Source: Yoonia sp. I 8.24 (GTDB lineage Bacteria; Pseudomonadota; Alphaproteobacteria; Rhodobacterales; Rhodobacteraceae). Taken from it: a DNA stretch of 64,000 nt. This document shows, in pieces, positions 57,968-64,000 of the stretch; the stretch's first letter is position 1; every line of letters begins with the position of its first letter. The DNA lies in the NCBI RefSeq assembly GCF_022096995.1, contig NZ_JACXGQ010000003.1, positions 62,001 to 126,000 of the forward strand, in the 5' to 3' direction. A model generated the notes under the pieces. That model had not been told where the DNA came from. It made no database searches and saw only the letters and a list, made by a program, of their open reading frames with translations. Made by a program: the position numbers and the translations under genes.

Positions 57968-58285
57968 TTTCAATCACATAATCCGCTGTTTTAAAGGACT
58001 TTTTCCGAAAGCAGCACGTTCTGTTGGGCCATCTATTGGGCCAGTTGAATTGATTGTCTTCTGGTTTATCCGTGAGGCAGCGTATGCCAAAAAAATACTC
58101 GACCGTAGCTGCCCAGATTCGAGACTCGTCAGTTTGGATGTGCTATGTTGTGGAACATCAGGCACCGTTTCTGGCTGCTTGTTTCAAACGCGTATTTGTG
58201 GCGGGGCTACAGATCGAAACGGCGGGGCCGTAGGAGCGTTCTTATCCTTTCAATTTGACGAGGGCCGCCGTAGGCGGTGATCCCT
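57968..58285. other. 318-base stretch right of the tRNA, no clear gene
   Basis: No convincing gene is seen here. A 48-residue frame at 58084-58230 starts MPKKYSTVAAQIRDSS behind a GAGG-like site but does not resemble a known protein. The composition changes at once after the tRNA, which suggests a junction. No integrase frame and no second copy of the tRNA 3' end were found in the window. Confidence 0.4.
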
Positions 58286-58561
58286 ATGAACAAGCCTGAT
58301 GTAAATCAGTTCACAATCTCTATTTCGGATATCTCAACAGCGCCTAGCGGCGTTAGCCGCACTACCCTTTGGCGGTTATTTCGTGGTCAGGAAATGGCAC
58401 ATGCCCGCTTCTTAGGCATCAAACACTTCGCTGTGTCAGATGTAATTTCCCGACTCCGGCAGCGCCGCAATCACAACCCAAAAATCGAAATCATCCTCTT
58501 CCATATCGACAAACAGCGGCGTCACGACCGCCAACGCAAGGCACAACCCAATGGCATTTGA
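58286..58561 (+). CDS. Small protein with a possible helix-turn-helix
   Basis: A 91-residue island gene. The middle part (GVSRTTLWRLFRGQEMAH) looks like a helix-turn-helix and the next segment (AVSDVISRLRQRR) like a DNA-binding helix, as in excisionase or small regulator proteins. The C-terminus is very basic. The ATG at 58286 follows AGGCGGTGA; a GTG at 58277 is also in frame. It overlaps the next gene by 11 bases. Confidence 0.55.
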   Translation: MNKPDVNQFTISISDISTAPSGVSRTTLWRLFRGQEMAHARFLGIKHFAVSDVISRLRQRRNHNPKIEIILFHIDKQRRHDRQRKAQPNGI

Positions 58562-59006
58562 ATACAGCAACAAGGCAATCGAAACGGAAAAGTTTTGGGA
58601 TGCATTGACTTCCAAGGAGCGCGAACGCCTGACTTCATGCAAGATTTCTCTGGAAATGGCCGTACGGCAAAAATTCCCAAAACTCGCAGATATCACAATC
58701 GCCAACCTTGTAGAGTTCGCCGCCCAAAACCCGGTTGTTTCAACTTACGTTATCACAGGCGACACCAGCGAAATTGACCCCGCAAACCGCAAGTCCCTGT
58801 ATGCGCTTGCTGAACAATTGGTTGCTGGTGATGAAATTGCCACTCGGAATCTTGCGTGGGCGAACAAAGCTTTGAAAGAGAAGTTGGAGCGTGATTTCAT
58901 GGATCAGTTGACGCCCAGTGAAAAGATGCGCCTTGGCCGCAACACCAAAGAACTCGCCCGCTTGCAAGAAGCCTATGTTGAGTCAGAATTGGACAAGCAA
59001 GCCTGA
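58551..59006 (+). CDS. Helical island protein, unknown
   Basis: A 151-residue, highly charged helical protein (SNKAIETEKFWDALTSKERE at the start; ERDFMDQLTPSEKMRLGRN near the end). It has no signal peptide or membrane segment and I recognise no domain. It is co-transcribed with the upstream small gene (11-base overlap), so they probably act together. Confidence 0.6.
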   Translation: MAFEYSNKAIETEKFWDALTSKERERLTSCKISLEMAVRQKFPKLADITIANLVEFAAQNPVVSTYVITGDTSEIDPANRKSLYALAEQLVAGDEIATRNLAWANKALKEKLERDFMDQLTPSEKMRLGRNTKELARLQEAYVESELDKQA

Positions 59007-59454
59007 TGATCCCCGGAGGCAGCCCAGCACGCCCGCAGCGGCGTGAACGCTACTGCGCAGCCCGTGCATGTGGCTAATCGCACCAGTCCCACCACTTATC
59101 ACACCGCCAATAGCTGCGCGCCCCAAAGTGCCACTACGGCGCGTATCGGTCACTGCATGCCCATCTTCTTTGATTTCAGCGCTGAGGAATGCCGAAAATG
59201 GGAGTTCCTTAGTCCTGCCATCGCCAGTGGCAATCATCGCGGTTCTGTCTTGCGGGTGCATCATCAAAACAAGCCCTTGCGCCTCGCAAAGACGGCATCC
59301 CATGATATTTTCTCGACTTTGACTTTACACGCGTTTCAAGTTCCGTAGCTCGGCGCTCCGTTTGCCCAGCTTTCATCATGGAAACGACAACTGTGGCCAC
59401 AATTATTCCGACGGTGATCCAAAAGCCTAGCTTGATCATTTCCCAAAGCCACAT
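58983..59454 (-). pseudogene. Frameshifted membrane protein with CxxC domain
   Basis: Two minus-strand frames belong to one original gene. The first (59454 down to about 59300) begins MWLWEMIKLGFWITVGIIVA, a membrane helix, then a charged linker. The family-like continuation lies in another frame (MGCRLCEAQGLVLMMHP, then TKELPFSAFLSAEIKEDG and GRAAIGGVISGGTGA), with a CxxC motif and glycine-rich end. The switch is near 59300, just before the second frame's ATG. The C-terminal end also looks out of frame. A sequencing error is possible. Confidence 0.6.
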
Positions 59455-59507
59455 TGGCTATCTCCATTCACGATTGGCCTAATAAGATACTGCTCTATCA
59501 CGTTGAT

Positions 59508-59759
59508 TTAGATGCACAAAAACAAGTGCTGGATGTTCAAATCGTGCACATATGTTGTCGAGGCATATTCCGCACGCTTCCCAACTTTTCCGCAAATACT
59601 CCGCGCTTGAACAAGTGCGGCCTGTTTGTCTGACGCCAGATTTGAAGAAGTTCTAATCTTTACGCTGTGCCCGTTGAAATCCACAGTCGCTGGCGGAGTG
59701 CACGCAGCAAGAGAAACAACTATTGATGCCAAGGCGGCGACTTTATGGGCTATCTGCAT
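59508..59759 (-). CDS. Small lipoprotein, unknown
   Basis: An 83-residue protein with a lipoprotein signal (SIVVSLAAC as lipobox, cysteine about residue 20). The mature part is short, with STTYVHDLNIQHLF at the end and one further cysteine pair (SICGKV, LFLCI). It is divergent from the XRE repressor gene and is probably controlled by the operators between them. Confidence 0.65.
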   Translation of the reverse strand: MQIAHKVAALASIVVSLAACTPPATVDFNGHSVKIRTSSNLASDKQAALVQARSICGKVGKRAEYASTTYVHDLNIQHLFLCI

Positions 59760-59789
59760 TTGATCAATTACCTAAATTCTTGATATGCA

Positions 59790-59804
59790 GGAACAATATG
59801 TTCC
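59790..59804. promoter_or_regulatory. Palindromic operator 1, GGAACA-N3-TGTTCC
   Basis: Exact inverted repeat GGAACA (59790-59795) and TGTTCC (59799-59804) with three bases between. Matches operator 2 in half-site sequence and spacing. It lies between the lipoprotein and repressor genes. Confidence 0.75.
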
Positions 59805-59846
59805 CATAAGGCTACATATAGTACGTGGCGAATTGTGTGTCTATGA

Positions 59847-59861
59847 GGAACAGAATGTTCC
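59847..59861 (+). promoter_or_regulatory. Palindromic operator 2, GGAACA-N3-TGTTCC
   Basis: Same repeat, GGAACA (59847-59852) and TGTTCC (59856-59861), ending one base before the repressor ATG and including part of its ribosome site. Centre-to-centre distance to operator 1 is 57 bases. This is the arrangement of an autoregulated phage-type repressor. Confidence 0.75.
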
Positions 59862-59862
59862 T

Positions 59863-60222
59863 ATGGATGAATTTGCAGAGAACCTAAAAAAACGGGCAAA
59901 ACAGCTTGGAATTTCAAACGCCGAAGCCGCAAGGCGGTCAGGTTTGGAAGAGCGGCGCTATGCGCACTACGTATCTAACAGGCGGGAACCAGACCTAGGA
60001 ACACTGGTCAAAATCGCAGTTGCGCTGCGTACGACGCCAAATGTGTTGCTTGGGGTTACTGATCCAGTCGTCGATGACCCGAAGAAGGCAATTTTGCTCG
60101 AAAGGTTGTCAAGCGCGGCTGCTGCTATGTCTCTGGAAGAGTTCAAAATTTTCGTTATTCAAGCCGAGGCAATCGCTGATGAGAGCCTTAAAAACTCTGG
60201 TGAAAGCGAAGCTGCCAAATAG
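59863..60222 (+). CDS. XRE/Cro-CI-type repressor
   Basis: The ATG at 59863 is chosen because the GAGGAAC site is just upstream; an in-frame ATG at 59785 would translate through both operators. The 119-residue protein has an XRE helix-turn-helix (LGISNAEAARRSGLEERRYA) at about residues 15-70 and a short helical C-terminus (MSLEEFKIFVIQAEA). It probably controls itself, the divergent lipoprotein gene and possibly the downstream genes. Confidence 0.85.
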   Translation: MDEFAENLKKRAKQLGISNAEAARRSGLEERRYAHYVSNRREPDLGTLVKIAVALRTTPNVLLGVTDPVVDDPKKAILLERLSSAAAAMSLEEFKIFVIQAEAIADESLKNSGESEAAK

Positions 60223-60295
60223 GTTTATTTACCGCGACACGGTCACACGCCTAGGTTATTGTGCAGCCAAACAAACACATTCAGGTTGCAACATT

Positions 60296-61506
60296 ATGAG
60301 TAATGGTCTTGATCCAAATTTATTAACACTTTCTGGTCACTCCCAAACCCCTATAGGCATTGTTGACGCGTTAAAGGGGCAGTCCGGTAGCAGATATTTC
60401 AAATGCGCATTTCAGGTGAACCCTTACCAGTATTGTCTTGACCACTCTAAGAACTGTGGTTGCGACAATGAAGCGGACTACAATGAGAAGATGGCGCAAG
60501 CCTGCAAGGCGAACGGAATTGAAGTTGTTGGGGTTACGGACCATTTTCGCGTCAGCGAAAGTCAAAGCTTGGCAGACAAGCTGACCGAGTACGGGATTAC
60601 AGTCTTTCTTGGTTTTGAAGCCAATTCATATGAAGGCGTGCATTTACTCTGCCTATTCCCTCCCGACACTTCTCAAACCGATCTGACGCAGGCAATTGGA
60701 GCATGCGGCATCGACGACCCGTCTGACACATCGCCTATTTCGAACAAGCACTTTCTGGACCTTGTTAAGATCATTGATGAAAAAGGGGGGCTTTCAATAG
60801 CGGCCCATGTAACACAAAAAAGTGGATTGCTTACGACCCTAAAAGGAAAGCCGCGAGCCAAAGCTTGGAAGTCCGATTTGCTCAATGTAGCCGCAATTCC
60901 GGAAACGGTGGCCGGTATGCCGAATGAGCTTCAAAAAATTGCGACGAACAAGGATCAAGCTCATAAACGGAATAGACCGATAGCATTGATAAATGCCTGC
61001 GATGTAAGCAGTCCTGATGACTTTGCCAAAAATGGCGCATCCACACTGTTGAGAATGTCCGATGTGACTCTTGAGGGCTTGAAGCAGTGTTTCTTGGACC
61101 ATGAAAGCCGAATACGTCTGAATTCTGATCCAGAAGTGACCGACCACGCACGGCTGGTAGCAATCTCGTGGGAAGGTGGGCTTCTTGGTGACCAAAAGCT
61201 TCACCTTAATGCAGGTTTGAATGTTCTGGTTGGTGGACGCGGTGCGGGAAAATCCACGATCATTGAAAGCATCAGATACGCTTTTGATATGGAACCACGT
61301 GGCAAGGACGCGAAGAGCGGTCATAATTCCATGATCAAGGCACTCATGGGTTCAAAATCCGCCATCTCTGTTTTGATACACACGCCAACACCTTCGCCAC
61401 AATACTATTTGATCGAAAGGGCGCATGCACACCCGATATCAAGGATATCGGCCAAACTGCAATTCTGCATTATATCGACGTGTTGTTCTCTGCCTTAAAT
61501 TTATAG
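60296..61506 (+). pseudogene. Truncated TrlF-like PHP-AAA ATPase
   Basis: The remaining part has a PHP-like phosphoesterase region (FKCAFQVNPYQYCLDHSKN, GIEVVGVTDHF, VFLGFEANSYEGVHLLCLFP) and the start of an SMC-like ATPase with Walker A GGRGAGKSTIIES. Complete TrlF proteins are much longer. The annotated frame stops at 61498; a one-base shift near 61430 gives PDIKDIGQTAILHYIDVLFS and a stop at 61506. So the ATPase end, including its signature and Walker B, is lost. The ATG at 60296 is the best start. Confidence 0.65.
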
Positions 61507-62263
61507 ACCAATGGCAAAATCTGCTCATTGGCGTCTTTCAGCTCCGCCCATTCCTTCGCGCCAACCGTTTGCAACTGGTCCCAATGGCCAAGTTTTGCAT
61601 GCGCGATATCTGCAAAAAATACCTCAGGATCACCTAGATCATCGATGAAACTTGTGGCCTCGGCTGATCTTGCCATCTCAACCGCATCGAAATAGGCAGG
61701 CAAAATCACCTCTTTTGCAAACTCCTGAATACGCTTAGGATCAGGCAGATCATCAACGTTTAGCGACGTGCCAATGGACCACATATCGTCGACATGCCCA
61801 AGTAGCTGAAATATTCGCGTCGCCGCCTTGGGATGGGTTTCGCTATGATTGGGGTTGTCCGCGTCAATCTTCTCAATCAACACCATCACAGAAGCGATGC
61901 TGGCAATCGTGACGCGCAATTCGGCCCAATCAACGTCATCCATGTTGCCGAGCATTTCTTCCAAAGCCTCATGATCGGCCTGCAACTCCAAACACCGCTC
62001 CACTTTGTCCCAAAGATCACGCGGCAGGTCAGGTTCTCGAACCTGAGACTTGCCTGACTTCGAAATCAGATTGAACGTCGGAACACCTTCGAGGATTGAG
62101 AAATGGCCTAGCTCGATATGGGCGCGTTCGTGAAGGGTTAGCGAACCGCGCTGGCGCCGCGTTCTGAATACACGTCATGAAATCCGACTGGTACCTACGG
62201 GGATCACAGCGCATAATGCCAAGCGCACAGAAATGACCAATATCCACTTGAGGGCCACCTAAA
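61470..62263 (-). pseudogene. Decayed HExxH peptidase gene
   Basis: One original gene is split by a frameshift near 62160. The upstream frame reads VDIGHFCALGIMRCDPRR and has no proper start. The downstream frame continues RGSLTLHERAHIELGHFSI, where HERAH is an HExxH zinc motif, followed by a CLELQADHEALEEML segment typical of M48/Lit-type metallopeptidases. The readable start at 62003 lies after the zinc site. Both ends look truncated. It once probably was an intracellular peptidase of a toxin or exclusion system. Confidence 0.6.
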
Positions 62264-62363
62264 GATTGAATTCAAGTGTATGCACTCGCGCTTTAGGTTT
62301 GCCCGACTTGACGATTTGTGCAAGGGTCTCAGGTAGTTTTTAACTTGCAGAAATTGACTACAG

Positions 62364-63575
62364 ATGTCTACCACTCAACACGTTGATAAGACTAGCGCCG
62401 AAGACAAGTCTATTGGATTTGATTTCCAGTATTATTATTTTCTCAATAGGTTGCTTCAACTAAAGAAGGGCGAGACACTTGGACTTGAGGTGATGGATGA
62501 TGTGCATTGCGATCTATCCAATGATCGTCAAATTCTAGTCCAACTCAAGTTCACGACCCAAACTAAAAAAGATGGTGATGCGAAGAATCTAACCTCTCTT
62601 GACAAGGATTTTTGGAAAACAACTTCAAATTGGGTCGAGGTGATAACAGATAAAAATGCTGGTAGAAAAGGCGAGGCAGAACAGCTTAAGTTCGCACAAA
62701 AGTCCGATTTCCTCCTATGCAGCAACAAATCCGATAATTCTGGAAATGTGGTTCTAAGCAGCATACGTGCGTTTCAAAAAAATGAGTGTACCCATAATGA
62801 ACTCCAAACATCGCTGAATGATCTTAAGGGCGCAACAAAGGACAAAGACGTTATCAACTACATCAAAAACGTTTTGGCTTTGAGCAAAGAGGTTTCCAAG
62901 GCATTCTTCACCAACATCGCTTTTGACTTAGGGTGCTCAACCATAATTGAGGACTGTAAAGAAAATATATTAGGTTTCATGGTTCCAAGCGATCGCGTTG
63001 ACGACGTCTTCCATTCATTGGACTCACAGCTAAGGGCTGATAATTTTGATCTCGTAGCATCAAAGCAAAAAATCATTATTAGCTACGATGACTTTTTGAA
63101 GAAGTATCAGGTCCATTTCGATAAAGCCAGAAACGGAAAATTGGTCGTCCGAACAAATTTCTCTGAACCAAAAGAAATTGGAGAGCAGCTATTCATAAAA
63201 CAGCTGATTGAGATTGGAGATGTGTCGGTGGGAGATACCGACTTCATTTTGAAGATGCTCTACAATCAACTTTTGGCAAAAACTAATTTGCACGAATGGG
63301 TTAACGAAGGAGTTGTCTCGAGCATCGATGCTGATGATCTTGAAGAAAATGCTCTGGCAACTTGGGAAAATATCCACCGCAAAAAGTTCAGACACTTAGG
63401 CGATGGAGATGACATCAATCAATTGGCACAGTGTGTTCTGGACGAAATCAGGAGTGAGAAACTGTCAATAGCAGATCAAGAAATGAACATCCGCTTTAGC
63501 AACGGTGAATACTATGACCTGTGCGAAGATAAAAAAATCGGTTGGCGAAATGACTGGAAGGAAAAATATACGTGA
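62364..63575 (+). CDS. ABC-3C system protein with N-terminal nuclease domain
   Basis: A 403-residue protein. The N-terminal domain (SIGFDFQYYYFLNRLL, GLEVMDDVHCD, ILVQLKFTTQ) has the E-DD-QxK pattern of the Cap4/DUF4297-type restriction-endonuclease fold. The C-terminal end (HRKKFRHLGD, FSNGEYYDLCED, IGWRNDWKEKY) matches the ABC-3C carboxy-terminal domain. It therefore looks like the effector of an ABC-three-component system. The next gene overlaps its stop. Nuclease activity is inferred, not shown. Confidence 0.72.
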   Translation: MSTTQHVDKTSAEDKSIGFDFQYYYFLNRLLQLKKGETLGLEVMDDVHCDLSNDRQILVQLKFTTQTKKDGDAKNLTSLDKDFWKTTSNWVEVITDKNAGRKGEAEQLKFAQKSDFLLCSNKSDNSGNVVLSSIRAFQKNECTHNELQTSLNDLKGATKDKDVINYIKNVLALSKEVSKAFFTNIAFDLGCSTIIEDCKENILGFMVPSDRVDDVFHSLDSQLRADNFDLVASKQKIIISYDDFLKKYQVHFDKARNGKLVVRTNFSEPKEIGEQLFIKQLIEIGDVSVGDTDFILKMLYNQLLAKTNLHEWVNEGVVSSIDADDLEENALATWENIHRKKFRHLGDGDDINQLAQCVLDEIRSEKLSIADQEMNIRFSNGEYYDLCEDKKIGWRNDWKEKYT

Positions 63576-64000
63576 ATCCAAACAGTCTATTCAACAACAT
63601 TGCGATTGAAGCGCTTAGCTTAGCTTTTGTTTTGGAGCAGGCAGAGCAATTATCTATGTCTAAGGTGCTACTCATTTCGCCTATTATTTCCCACGAAAAA
63701 CTCCTCGGTCATTTAGCTAGAAGTTCCACGAGTATCCTAAGTTTTGAAAAATATTTCATTGAGCACTTATCCAATTTCTCCAACTTTAATCGACGTTTTT
63801 ATTCAGAGATTGTTACATCTGTTAACGCAATCCAATTGTTGTGGAAACTAGACATCGTTGCGTTGGAGAACGGGAATTTGCAACTTCTAACCCCTATCAA
63901 CTACGACAAGAAGATGGGTAAGCGGGCTGAAAAAATCTATAAGGCGGCCCCCAATATTTCGGCGCTGATAGATGAAAAAATTGAAACACTCTACTTGAAC
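63572..64000 (+). CDS. ABC-3C middle component, 3' end outside window
   Basis: Starts with GTG overlapping the previous stop (GTGA) behind AAGGAAAAATATAC. The visible 143 residues begin MNPNSLFNNIAIEALSLAFV, followed by the KVLLISPIISHEKLL segment found in the 'three-component ABC system middle component' family, a small linker protein between the effector and an SMC-like ATPase. The frame is open to the end of the window. The ATPase gene should follow outside it. Confidence 0.7.
   Translation, partial: MNPNSLFNNIAIEALSLAFVLEQAEQLSMSKVLLISPIISHEKLLGHLARSSTSILSFEKYFIEHLSNFSNFNRRFYSEIVTSVNAIQLLWKLDIVALENGNLQLLTPINYDKKMGKRAEKIYKAAPNISALIDEKIETLYLN

Noticed and set aside
59790-59861. The two GGAACA/TGTTCC palindromes as LexA (SOS) boxes
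   Set aside because: The alphaproteobacterial SOS box is a direct repeat GTTC-N7-GTTC; these are inverted repeats with a 3-base gap next to an XRE repressor.
59785-59862. An earlier ATG for the XRE repressor
   Set aside because: It would translate through both operators and has no ribosome site; the ATG at 59863 does.
62257-62298. Inverted repeat ACCTAAAG/CTTTAGGT as an IS end or attachment site
   Set aside because: No transposase or target duplication accompanies it; it may be a simple hairpin.
57968-64000. A CRISPR array or a phage structural operon in the island
   Set aside because: No regularly spaced repeats and no capsid, tail or terminase proteins are visible.

Overview
The window looks like chromosomal DNA of an alphaproteobacterium of the order Rhodobacterales, most likely a marine Roseobacter-group member. 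The reasons are the protein families and local gene orders: accB-accC-aat next to DUF2155 and an NDUFA12-like gene, GapR (DUF2312), CarD, an SSF-type sensor kinase, an SqrR-like sulfide sensor, and a SAM-II riboswitch ahead of metZ. The species cannot be named from the sequence alone.

Layout, left to right. Positions 1-5482 hold the 3' end of ftsI, then murE, murF and mraY, the start of a division/cell-wall cluster that stops abruptly after mraY. Positions 5653-8314 are accessory: a GNAT acetyltransferase, a MarR regulator and a divergent secreted YHYH protein. Positions 8584-22390 are mainly housekeeping: pepF, a lipase-like hydrolase with an SCP2 protein, a TPR protein, a Suv3-like RNA helicase with an S4 RNA-binding protein, ferredoxin fdxA, carD, a tandem pair of outer-membrane beta-barrel genes, a P-loop orphan, purD and xseA. 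Positions 22391-30702 carry a non-coding or decayed stretch, an AlkB-like monooxygenase, a fused NuoE-NuoF-like protein without its usual catalytic partner, ftsY, a DMT transporter, yciB, a PilZ protein and a hydrolase.

Positions 30798-41301 contain metZ behind a SAM-II riboswitch with its own terminator, folE2, an AHSA1/ArsR pair, clpP-clpX, a RidA protein, the NDUFA12-like gene, DUF2155, aat, accC and accB. Positions 41422-46729 form a branched-chain amino-acid type ABC transporter operon (livF, livG, livM, livH and a Tat-exported binding protein). It diverges from a ScfR/RamB-like regulator, with a perfect inverted repeat between them. Positions 48337-52784 hold a single-domain response regulator, a small membrane protein, an SSF-histidine kinase and a protein with a FliM/FliN C-terminal domain. 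Positions 52781-54576 form a sulfur module: a DUF442 phosphatase/sulfurtransferase-like protein and two half-size YeeE/YedE channels, divergent from a two-cysteine persulfide sensor. GapR, a conserved hypothetical and an iron ABC permease follow.

A tRNA-Thr(UGU) at 57892-57967 marks a sharp change. From there to the window end the DNA is visibly more AT-rich and holds small unknown genes, a phage-type repressor with twin palindromic operators, and at least three broken genes: a frameshifted membrane protein, a truncated TrlF-like PHP-ATPase and a decayed HExxH peptidase. The right edge carries the first two genes of a probable ABC-three-component (ABC-3C) conflict system, which runs off the end. 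I read this as the left part of a genomic or defense island inserted at the tRNA. No integrase is visible in the window.
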